A DNA stretch of 64,000 nt from Chitinophaga ginsengisoli. GTDB lineage: Bacteria > Bacteroidota > Bacteroidia > Chitinophagales > Chitinophagaceae. This document shows positions 27,228 through 34,560 of this stretch, one piece after another. The notes beneath the pieces are model-generated. The model saw nothing but the letters and a program-made list of their open reading frames with translations. It searched no databases and was not told the DNA's origin. Position 1 is the stretch's first letter; each line of letters starts with the position of its first letter. The stretch covers positions 186,001 to 250,000 of the forward strand of contig NZ_PYGK01000007.1 of assembly GCF_003014595.1 (NCBI RefSeq), read 5' to 3'. The position numbers and the translations under genes were made by a program.

Positions 27228-28583
27228 ATGATAACCCTTCAGCCCCATAGTTACGTTAGAAAAATCCCGCTGTTACTTTTTTCATTACTGGCTGTTATTA
27301 TCACCGCCTGCCAGAAAACAGATACAGGCATTGCCGGACCAGCACTCAGGGAACAAAAAACTAGCCTGGTCACCAGTATCATCAATGTATCAACTTCCGC
27401 AGCACTGAACACGGCGTTGTCCAATGCGACCGACGGTGATATTATTGTGCTTGCCGATGGCTCTTACAGTGGCTTTACTGTTACAAAAAACAACATTACA
27501 ATACAGGCCGCTAATAAAGGTAAAGCGATCATTACATCAGGTATTATCAGGTATCAGCAGATATCCGGTGTTACCATTCAAGGGCTTAAAATCACGACCA
27601 GTGGCGCCAGTAAAACAGTTGACGGTGAATCCTTCAAGCTGGCTGTCTGGTTTGAAGCATCTGATGATTGCCGGCTCGCCGGATGTACAATTGTATTAAG
27701 TGGTCATTCGAAGACGACCGACTGGATTATGTTAAGTGGTAACAGCAACAATAACCGCATTGATCATAATGAATTTGGCGCTAACAATATAGAAGGTCAT
27801 TATATTTTTGTAAGGGGTAACCGTACAGGTATATCAGTTCCTTCAGACCGTACTGACTGGGCCAATGGCAATGGTCCGAATAATCCCAATGTCGCCAGAA
27901 ATACTACAATTGATTACAATTATTTTCATGATCAGACCACCGCTGCGAGTGCGGCTATTACAATGGGCGGAATCGGCCTGGCCGGTGATTATCAGCAGAC
28001 CAACACTATTTTTGAGAAAAATCTGTTGGTGAACTGCGATGGTGATGCCGAAATCATTGAGAATAAATCATCCAACAATATTATCCGGAATAATACCATC
28101 CGCACATCCATCGGTATGATCTCTCTTAGATCTGGTAATAACTGTACCGTTAGTGGCAACCTGATGCTACAGGAAGGAAAAACCGGTACTGGCGGAATTA
28201 AAATTTATGAGAAGAACCACACTGTAACGGGTAATTATATCGACAATCCACAAGATTACGGATTTGTGCTGGGTGCCGGCGATAGTTATACAAATCCCAG
28301 TTTTGGTCATGCCCAGGTGTTTAACGCCAATGTTTCCAACAATATCTGGATCAATCTGAATACGAGAGGTGTTATCATAGGTCATGGTGGTGACGGCACT
28401 GTTTCTCCGGAAGGCTGCACATTTGGTAATAATGCGCTCAGAGGGAGTGTTTCTCCACTGATTAATTTATCACATCCTGGTAATACTGTATTCACTAACA
28501 ATACAACCAGTGGCTCAAATCCGGGTATGCCCGGTACGCCGTTAACCACGGCAAATACTGGTCCGGCCAGTTATAGTTATTAG
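27228..28583 (+). CDS. Polysaccharide lyase family 6 lipoprotein
   Basis: A 451-residue lipoprotein: signal peptide with a lipobox (VIITAC, Cys near residue 28), then a right-handed parallel beta-helix. The family motif of PL6 (chondroitinase B and alginate lyases) is plain: EIIENKSSNNIIRNN near residue 272, holding the catalytic Lys, and SLRSGNNCTVSGN near residue 299, holding the catalytic Arg. The enzyme would cleave uronate-containing glycans by beta-elimination at the cell surface. Alginate and dermatan sulfate are the known substrates, and the sequence alone does not decide between them. It is divergent from the sigma/FecR/SusCD locus, which may import its products. Confidence 0.9.
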   Translation: MITLQPHSYVRKIPLLLFSLLAVIITACQKTDTGIAGPALREQKTSLVTSIINVSTSAALNTALSNATDGDIIVLADGSYSGFTVTKNNITIQAANKGKAIITSGIIRYQQISGVTIQGLKITTSGASKTVDGESFKLAVWFEASDDCRLAGCTIVLSGHSKTTDWIMLSGNSNNNRIDHNEFGANNIEGHYIFVRGNRTGISVPSDRTDWANGNGPNNPNVARNTTIDYNYFHDQTTAASAAITMGGIGLAGDYQQTNTIFEKNLLVNCDGDAEIIENKSSNNIIRNNTIRTSIGMISLRSGNNCTVSGNLMLQEGKTGTGGIKIYEKNHTVTGNYIDNPQDYGFVLGAGDSYTNPSFGHAQVFNANVSNNIWINLNTRGVIIGHGGDGTVSPEGCTFGNNALRGSVSPLINLSHPGNTVFTNNTTSGSNPGMPGTPLTTANTGPASYSY

Positions 28584-28607
28584 GTCTTTTTTTATCTTCA
28601 TACTATG

Positions 28608-28648
28608 AAAATGGCTAAAGCATTCCCGTAGCTTTAGCCATTTTATGT
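28608..28648. terminator. Hairpin terminator after the PL6 gene
   Basis: A 14-bp perfect stem (28608-28621 with 28631-28644) built on ATGGCTAAAGC, with a 9-nt loop and A/T runs at both ends. It serves the convergent PL6 and DUF1826-like genes. Confidence 0.8.
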
Positions 28649-28663
28649 TGCTATGTGGAATGA

Positions 28664-29365
28664 TCAACAGATCATTAATAATCTATGTTGTCCAGGTTTT
28701 TCGGCTGGTGCACGGTGCAGACAGGGAGGGACCTGGCTTTCAGGATGATCAACTGCCAGTCGCCATAAATTACCAAGGCCTAAGCTTATTGGATGGGCGT
28801 TGGGTTTAGCCTGGTAGTGCAGATCAAAGAAATTTTCACTTAGAAATGATTCAAAATCTTCATCATCAGCTCCATGATATAGCTTTTTAAGTGCATCACG
28901 TATTTCTGGAATAAGTACTTTCTTTTCACCTTGTGAATTTGGCAATATTTCACTTGACTCACCATAGTAAGTGCATAAAAAGGTATCGGTAGGTATAGGA
29001 GAGCGATCTACATGAAAAGAGTACACATCGGTGGGAAAAAAAGGGTAGGTGTCGTCCCGGTCATAGTATTTGATCACATTAAGGTTTGGCGATGCGCCAT
29101 GAGCTTTCAATAGCTTAAAGTCATTTAAAAGGATTTCACGGGCAAGCTGCCCTTGTTCACTCAGCTGAAGTTTAAGCAGTTCCTCCTCTTCAATGACCGT
29201 TATATTGCCGCTTAGCCTTACCTTTTTAACGATCTCAGAAAAATCGCCTGTTAGTTCGCGCGTCCAGCAGATCGCATTCATTTTTCCTTTGAATGGCGTA
29301 GCAACTAGGTCCTGAAAATTAGTGACACAGTGAATTTGATTCTCAGCGTGAGATAAATCTATCAT
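28664..29365 (-). CDS. DUF1826-like protein with HxD...H signature
   Basis: A 233-residue soluble protein. FHVDRSPIPTDTFLCTYYG at about residues 127-145 and VPPCLHRAPAEKPGQHRLLMI near the C-terminus give an HxD and a distal His-Arg in the spacing of a small cupin-like or 2OG-Fe(II)-oxygenase fold, and resemble the DUF1826 family. LGLGNLWRLAVDHPES lies just before the second motif. Function is unknown; a metal-dependent oxygenase is possible but not shown. It appears to be a single-gene unit with hairpins on both sides. Confidence 0.65.
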   Translation of the reverse strand: MIDLSHAENQIHCVTNFQDLVATPFKGKMNAICWTRELTGDFSEIVKKVRLSGNITVIEEEELLKLQLSEQGQLAREILLNDFKLLKAHGASPNLNVIKYYDRDDTYPFFPTDVYSFHVDRSPIPTDTFLCTYYGESSEILPNSQGEKKVLIPEIRDALKKLYHGADDEDFESFLSENFFDLHYQAKPNAHPISLGLGNLWRLAVDHPESQVPPCLHRAPAEKPGQHRLLMIC

Positions 29366-29546
29366 GATAAATCATTTGACAACGTAGTAGCCGAACAGCA
29401 GCCGGTCAGGCCGGTACAAATACTGATTGAAAACTTTTCATGAAGATAACGACAAAAAGCATTTCGGTAAGCGGTAGGCAAAAAACCAGTTATCGAACCA
29501 ATTTGGGTTTGGATATGAAGCGCTTACCAAATTGAGTAAAATGGCA

Positions 29547-29590
29547 AAAAAGGCAAGACCCGATGTATGAAAAGCGGGTCTTGCCTTTTT
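29547..29590 (-). terminator. Terminator of the FAD monooxygenase gene
   Basis: A perfect 16-bp stem (29547-29562 with 29575-29590) with GC-rich GGCAAGACCCG core and A/T runs at both ends, 16 bp beyond the stop of the minus-strand gene at 29606. Confidence 0.85.
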
Positions 29591-29605
29591 AATACAGTAC
29601 CAATG

Positions 29606-30721
29606 CTAGGAGCCAAATCCGTCCCTGTTTCTTTTGATAATAGCTTCTTCAGTTCTTGGAATTAGCATTTCAACGCCAAAGTTGACCACCTCTGCCTGTA
29701 TCTCTTCAATGAAGGGACGGAAGGTCTTGTTATACTCTTTGAAGGCTAACTCATAATTGCCGTTGCAAGCCTGGAATGCATCAGCTAAAGCAGCTGCGCC
29801 ATCTATAGCCAGTGATCCACCTCTGCCGGCAGCAGGCGAGGCGCAATAGCCTGCATCTCCTACCAGCGCTACTCTACCTTTGGTCCATGACGGCATTTTT
29901 ACCTGACAGAGTTTATCAAAGTAAAAATTTCCGAACTGCTGCACTTCTGCCAACAATTCAGCAGTTCTCCAGCCGGTCCCTTTGAACCGTTCGATAATGA
30001 TATTTCGTTGTTGTTGTTCATTCCTATAGTCATAAGGAATTTCCTGTTCCGCGAAAAAAGCCAGGCATATATCGGTTTTCCCGTTGTAAGCATTGAGCAT
30101 GACCGTCTTACCAGGTTCACTGTACATTTGCATCGTATACTCCGGGACAAGTAATTTATTTACAATTGTAATGGAGAAATATGTTTGCAGAAAGTGAGAA
30201 AAGGTGGCTTCTGGACCAAACCAATATCTCCGAACAGCCGAATGGATGCCATCACAGCCAAATACAAGATCATAGGTCTGCGGTGATCCCTTTTTAAAGG
30301 TAACATACATACGGTTATCTATTTCCTGCAGGCCAGTGATACTTTCATCATAAATGAACTCCACGTCAGCTTTGACCGCTTCATACAGCATATTCAGCAA
30401 TACATCCCGTTCTATCTCGTATTCTGGAGCCTTCTGGTTTTGTTGGATAAAATCGATCCTTTCTGTAACGTCATCCGTATTCCTGAATTCCATAGATTTC
30501 ATTAGAAGTCTGTTCGATAGGATCTCTTCGTATAGTCCCATCCGCTTTACAATATCAATGGTATTGCCGAGAATATTTACCGGTGTGCCTCCTTTTTTAA
30601 GGCCAGGGGCAATTTCAACAATACTTACTTTGTAACCAAACCTGTTCATCCAGTATGCAGTGGAGAGCCCGGCGAAACTTGCACCGGAAATGAGTACTTT
30701 CTTTTGAGCTGATGTTTTCAT
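29606..30721 (-). CDS. FAD-dependent monooxygenase (TetX/PHBH-like)
   Basis: A 371-residue flavoprotein. The Rossmann GxGxxG-type motif reads ISGASFAGLSTAYWMNRFGY near residue 10, then the DG motif FGCDGIHSAVRR near residue 160 and GRVALVGDAGYCASPAAGRG near residue 285, which binds the flavin ribityl phosphate. This places it among the aromatic-hydroxylase and TetX-type monooxygenases. The substrate is not known; such enzymes hydroxylate small aromatic compounds, and some inactivate antibiotics. The AraC regulator 78 bp upstream on the same strand probably controls it. Confidence 0.88.
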   Translation of the reverse strand: MKTSAQKKVLISGASFAGLSTAYWMNRFGYKVSIVEIAPGLKKGGTPVNILGNTIDIVKRMGLYEEILSNRLLMKSMEFRNTDDVTERIDFIQQNQKAPEYEIERDVLLNMLYEAVKADVEFIYDESITGLQEIDNRMYVTFKKGSPQTYDLVFGCDGIHSAVRRYWFGPEATFSHFLQTYFSITIVNKLLVPEYTMQMYSEPGKTVMLNAYNGKTDICLAFFAEQEIPYDYRNEQQQRNIIIERFKGTGWRTAELLAEVQQFGNFYFDKLCQVKMPSWTKGRVALVGDAGYCASPAAGRGGSLAIDGAAALADAFQACNGNYELAFKEYNKTFRPFIEEIQAEVVNFGVEMLIPRTEEAIIKRNRDGFGS

Positions 30722-30799
30722 TTTAACGCTATTCCTTTTTTATGCAAAGGAACAGCATGCCTGTCAGGCCTTATAGACCTAAAGGGAGTAAGCCTTGGA

Positions 30800-31657
30800 C
30801 TAATCGAAGTTTTTGTTGCGAAAGGCGATAGGGGCCATACCTGAAACTTTAGTAAACAGCCTGGAAAAATAAGGGTAATCGTCATATCCCAATGTAGCGG
30901 CAACTTCTTTAAGCGACTGTCCGGAATGATAAAGTAAACGTTTAGCCTCCAATACAACACGCTGTTGAATATGATAAGAGACAGAATAACCGGTGATGTT
31001 TTTAACGCATTGGTTCAGATAAGGGGTGGATAAATTAAGCTGTTGCGCATATTCGGCTGGCCGCTTAAATGAAGTAAAATGAAGGTCCAGGGCTTCCCTA
31101 AAAGCTTTGGTGACAAGCTCTGCTCTGGATAATTTGTCGATCGGTGTCCGTTGCTCTAAGTAAGACGAGATGACTAATCCGCCAAGTGCATTGATGTGGT
31201 CATTTAACAAGGAATGATAAAGCTGGTCCTTTTTCCGTTCTGTAAATCTGATACAAAGTGATACAGCTTCTATAAAGAGCACAAACGTTTCATGTTTTAG
31301 AGGCATTGGGGCTGCCGGTGTAATATCTTCCAGCAGATTCAGGTATTTCGGATTCAGATTTTCATTGTTGACGGCCCAGGCATTGACAATAACGTTCTCG
31401 AATGCAATAATACGGTGTACCTGATTGGGATGCATATATATGACGGATGGAGCATTTATCTCATACTGTCTAAAATCAATTTCCATGGTCACGCTCCCTC
31501 TTTCAAGCAGAAAGAAGGAATGACTATCATGGCGCTCAGGTTGTTGCCATTCGCCAAGATCAGGTAAATTCTCAAAGGCGATCCGCTCAATGGTAACACC
31601 TTCGCCAGACTCGCCACTGAATTTATTTACAGGAATTGTCCCGGATTTGTGCCGCAT
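30800..31657 (-). CDS. AraC family transcriptional regulator
   Basis: A 285-residue regulator by the chosen start: cupin-like sensor domain (HDSHSFFLLERGSVTMEI, YMHPNQVHRI) and a C-terminal AraC domain with PAEYAQQLNLSTPYLNQCVK and EVAATLGYDDYPYFSRLFTKVSG. The open frame extends to a GTG at 31738 with another ATG at 31699. I prefer the ATG at 31657 (MRHKSGTIPVNKF) as the usual start of this type, but it is not certain. It lies just upstream of the FAD monooxygenase gene. Confidence 0.85.
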   Translation of the reverse strand: MRHKSGTIPVNKFSGESGEGVTIERIAFENLPDLGEWQQPERHDSHSFFLLERGSVTMEIDFRQYEINAPSVIYMHPNQVHRIIAFENVIVNAWAVNNENLNPKYLNLLEDITPAAPMPLKHETFVLFIEAVSLCIRFTERKKDQLYHSLLNDHINALGGLVISSYLEQRTPIDKLSRAELVTKAFREALDLHFTSFKRPAEYAQQLNLSTPYLNQCVKNITGYSVSYHIQQRVVLEAKRLLYHSGQSLKEVAATLGYDDYPYFSRLFTKVSGMAPIAFRNKNFD

Positions 31658-31781
31658 TACAATACGTTTTCCAGTCAAAGATAAGGGTTCAGCCCTCATA
31701 TAGATTAGACCTAACTTGAAGCATGCATGAAAATACACCGCTAACCAAATCCTAAAATTTGGACCCGATCAGGCAGGGGAG

Positions 31782-31816
31782 TTTGTAAAACTACCAAGTA
31801 GTTGGTATTTTTACAA
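31782..31816 (+). promoter_or_regulatory. Promoter with embedded 34-bp palindromic operator
   Basis: Positions 31783-31816 form a near-perfect palindrome: the core TACCAA-GTAG-TTGGTA (31792-31807), then one mismatched pair, then 8 more matched pairs (TTGTAAAA / TTTTACAA). A promoter overlaps it: TTTG at 31782-31785, 20 bp spacer, TATTTTTA at 31806-31813 (one base from consensus). A dimeric repressor, most like TetR, bound here would block both elements. No TetR gene is in the window. The controlled gene is the small secreted protein at 31913. Confidence 0.6.
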
Positions 31817-31912
31817 CTTTAGGGATTAAATGCCTGGCAAAAGTAAAACACCAGACGCTACTATTTAGTCTGTTTGCACAGTACTCATTTAATTCCTTTT
31901 TAACTAAATCTT

Positions 31913-32278
31913 ATGAAGATGTACAAACTATTATGTGGATTCCTGCTGCTTTTCTGCTTGCAAACCAAAGCACAATCCAAAGACTCATTGAATGTAAAGC
32001 TGGCAGAAGCCAAACGTGAGGTATTGGCGAACGTCGTTATTAACGACAACGCGAATAAGGCGTTTGATGTCTTAACGCAGAAAGCAACAGAGGCGTACCA
32101 GCAGGATGGATCAAATAAAAATCTGGCGAAGATCCTTGAACGCTACCGGACATTGTTAACAGAAATCAAAGGTGCACAGACGCCTAAAACCAACAATACC
32201 GAAGAGTATGAAGTTAGCATTGAATCTATCAAAAAAGCTAAGTTGAAACTCTGCCCTCTTTATCCTTTTTGCAATTAA
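31913..32278 (+). CDS. Small secreted protein, unknown
   Basis: A 121-residue protein with a clear signal peptide (MKMYKLLCGFLLLFCLQTKA, cut before QSKD). The mature part is mostly helical and charged, with a short Cys-containing end (LKLCPLYPFCN), where the two Cys could form a disulfide. I recognise no family. Its promoter carries a large palindromic operator, so it is a tightly regulated gene whose regulator lies elsewhere. A strong terminator follows. Confidence 0.7.
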   Translation: MKMYKLLCGFLLLFCLQTKAQSKDSLNVKLAEAKREVLANVVINDNANKAFDVLTQKATEAYQQDGSNKNLAKILERYRTLLTEIKGAQTPKTNNTEEYEVSIESIKKAKLKLCPLYPFCN

Positions 32279-32335
32279 GTGTTCAAATCAAATTGTTTAC
32301 GGACCAATCCCTTGGCCCTACAAAGTAAATATTGT

Positions 32336-32376
32336 AAAACAGAAAATCCGTTCTCACAGAGCGGATTTTCTGTTTT
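32336..32376 (+). terminator. Terminator of the small secreted protein gene
   Basis: A 15-bp perfect stem (32336-32350 with 32362-32376) with core GAAAATCCG and an 11-nt loop, followed by T. Confidence 0.85.
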
Positions 32377-32488
32377 TAGTATTCAGTGTTGGAACAATTT
32401 CGAACCAAGTGGGTTTGATTTCTAAAAAATTATCCTCTTTAAAAAGTGATTTTAAATGAGCTTGGATCAAAATCGATTAGAGATGGCC

Positions 32489-32517
32489 TTGGGCGCTTTT
32501 TTACAATTTTAACTTTC
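32489..32517 (+). promoter_or_regulatory. Probable promoter of the NTF2-like gene
   Basis: TTG at 32489-32491, an 18-bp spacer and TAACTTTC at 32510-32517 (one base off TAnnTTTG). The leader to the ATG at 32553 would be about 30 nt. Confidence 0.45.
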
Positions 32518-32552
32518 GCGAACGCCCTTCCTTTGTTATAAATAATAAATTT

Positions 32553-33002
32553 ATGAAGAAAATCCTCACCCTGGCGATGCTGATGGTACTATCCCTAATT
32601 TCTAAAGCCCAAACGAACAGCGATCTTTTGCAGCAAGCCCGTAAGACGATCGAAGCCAGCAACGCCATCTATGCCGACCTGGCAAATAAAAATGATGGTT
32701 CTATCCTGACCAGATATACGGAAGATGCCTGTCTGTTACCACCCAATTCCGGCCCTATCTGTGGGAAAGAAAATATCGCAAAGTTCTTTAAAGACGGTCC
32801 TAAAGTACATGTTAAATTTACTATACAACATTTGTATGGTGATGCCAGAACATTCATTACTGAAGAAAGCTTTTATGAAATGACTGATCTTGACGGAAAT
32901 AAATTGGATGAAGGTAAAGTGATTGTGATTTGGAAAAACACGGCAGTTGGCTTGAAAATGCATAGAGATATGTTTAGCAGTAATAAGCCAGTAGCAAAAT
33001 AG
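32553..33002 (+). CDS. Secreted NTF2-like (DUF4440/SnoaL-type) protein
   Basis: A 149-residue protein with a signal peptide (MKKILTLAMLMVLSLISKAQ). The mature domain reads as a single NTF2-like fold: helix ARKTIEASNAIYADLANKND, then LTRYTEDACLLPPNSG with GKENIAKFF, and strands to VIVIWKNTAVG. Proteins of this type are exported ketosteroid-isomerase-like proteins with no assigned reaction. It ends 2 bp before the stop of the convergent AraC gene, with no room for a terminator between them. Confidence 0.85.
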   Translation: MKKILTLAMLMVLSLISKAQTNSDLLQQARKTIEASNAIYADLANKNDGSILTRYTEDACLLPPNSGPICGKENIAKFFKDGPKVHVKFTIQHLYGDARTFITEESFYEMTDLDGNKLDEGKVIVIWKNTAVGLKMHRDMFSSNKPVAK

Positions 33003-33004
33003 AT

Positions 33005-33880
33005 TTACAATCCAATATTTACTGCTTTTTGAAAGCCATCTCCATTTTTAATAAGTGTACTCCTGACTTGAAACGGCGTTGTGCCTGTGAACTTTCTAAA
33101 TTCTTTAATAAAATGGGCCTGATCATAGTAACCGCATTCATAAGCAATCGAGGTAAGTGATACGTCTGTATTAAGTATTTGCCGTAAACTTCTGTTAAAA
33201 CGGTAAGATGCATACAGTGTACCTGGCGTCAGGCCCACCATTTCAAAAAATTGTTTCTGAATATATCTTTTGGAAAGCCCAAGTGTAGATGACAACTGAT
33301 TAAGGTCAAAGCCTTCACCAGTGGTTAGTATATGCCGACAAATCGAAGATAGCTGTTGAATCTTTTGCCGTTTTTTCTCATGCTTTTTTAATTTCTCAAT
33401 AAAAAAAGATTCGATCAGATCTATTTGCTGAATAATTGAGATTTTACTCATTATTACTTCATAGAGATCCTGCAACTCTTTTGTATACACATCTAAAAGA
33501 TTGGTAGCTGAATTAGTGAAATCTGTGATCGGATTCGGGAAAAATATAGAGCAAGCATAGGGGTACATCCTGGCTATCAGTATCGTAGTACCCTTCGTCG
33601 CATTCAGTCTGGTAGGAACTGTCAGATGTCCCAATAATTCAAATGCAGGCGTGTCCCGGTACAGCCCGTGGATAATGGTGGCAGCGTTACCATCTGATAT
33701 TTTGACAATAAAATCTACGTATCCACTTGGATAAAAAATTTCATTTTTTATGTCCTTGTCGATAGTAATCACGGAATAATTCCTTATAAACGGTTTTAAT
33801 ATGTCGCAGGGAGTATATTGCAACGTAGTTATTTTTTTGGTTTGAATACAGTAGTAAATTACAGAATTAATTGATTCCAT
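33005..33880 (-). CDS. AraC family regulator (DUF6597-type N-terminus)
   Basis: A 291-residue regulator. The N-terminal domain begins YTPCDILKPFIRNYSVI and has IFYPSGYVDFIVKI, typical of the AraC group with a DUF6597-like sensor. The C-terminal DNA-binding domain has DLNQLSSTLGLSKRYIQKQF and SIAYECGYYDQAHFIKEFRKFTG. It is divergent from the VOC gene (107 bp apart), which it may control. The signal is unknown. Confidence 0.88.
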   Translation of the reverse strand: MESINSVIYYCIQTKKITTLQYTPCDILKPFIRNYSVITIDKDIKNEIFYPSGYVDFIVKISDGNAATIIHGLYRDTPAFELLGHLTVPTRLNATKGTTILIARMYPYACSIFFPNPITDFTNSATNLLDVYTKELQDLYEVIMSKISIIQQIDLIESFFIEKLKKHEKKRQKIQQLSSICRHILTTGEGFDLNQLSSTLGLSKRYIQKQFFEMVGLTPGTLYASYRFNRSLRQILNTDVSLTSIAYECGYYDQAHFIKEFRKFTGTTPFQVRSTLIKNGDGFQKAVNIGL

Positions 33881-33987
33881 AATGGAGGCATAAGGATAGT
33901 TCGTAACTTAAGGGACTCTGCTATGATTTAATGATCGTTTCCTGAGTTAAATTCATTGTAGGTATAAACAAACCAAAAATAAAAACT

Positions 33988-34416
33988 ATGAGAGCAATTA
34001 ATCCCTGGATCAACTTCAATGGCAATGCCGAAGAAGCGTTCACTTTCTACAAATCAGTTTTTGGCGGCGAGTTTACAAAAGTCACCCGTTTTAAAGATTT
34101 ATCAGGCCCCGAGTTTCAGGTAGCCGAAGATGAGGCAGATAAGATAATGTACATCGGCTTGCCGCTTGGCAAGAACAATGTGTTAATAGCCAACGATGTT
34201 CCTGGGTTTTTGGGCCGGGTAAGCGAAAATGAAAACCGCTCTAAAATATACGTGAATGCGGAAAGCCGTGAAGAAGCAGATAAAATATTTAACGGATTAT
34301 CAGCAGGCGGAGAAGTGGAAGGGCCCATTGGAGACAGTCCATGGGGTACCTATGCTGGAATGTTCAGGGATAAATATGGTATTGAATGGATTGTAGAGTT
34401 TGACCCCGGGTTTTAA
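33988..34416 (+). CDS. VOC family (PhnB-like) protein
   Basis: A 142-residue protein of the vicinal-oxygen-chelate fold, PhnB/YdhR type: NPWINFNGNAEEAFTFYKSVFGGEF at the start, split here as INFNGNAEEAF and YKSVFGGEF, then GDSPWGTYAGMFRDKYGIEW near the end. Members of this group are glyoxalase-like, but many have no known substrate and lack the full metal triad. It stands divergent from an AraC regulator. Confidence 0.88.
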   Translation: MRAINPWINFNGNAEEAFTFYKSVFGGEFTKVTRFKDLSGPEFQVAEDEADKIMYIGLPLGKNNVLIANDVPGFLGRVSENENRSKIYVNAESREEADKIFNGLSAGGEVEGPIGDSPWGTYAGMFRDKYGIEWIVEFDPGF

Positions 34417-34431
34417 TTAAACTCGAAAAGC

Positions 34432-34470
34432 AAAGAGGAACTTCCAGGTTAAAATTGGAAGTCCCTCTTT
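34432..34470. terminator. Hairpin between VOC and M4 peptidase genes
   Basis: A 15-bp stem (34432-34446 with 34456-34470) with a single A/C mismatch, carrying AAAGAGG and CCTCTTT at the ends. Confidence 0.7.
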
Positions 34471-34560
34471 GGCTAGTAATAGAATGTTTTCGAATCATTT
34501 CTATGTTAAGGGTGTATCCAGGAAGATATTCCTGAAGCTCTTCAATCAATAGCTCAGACA

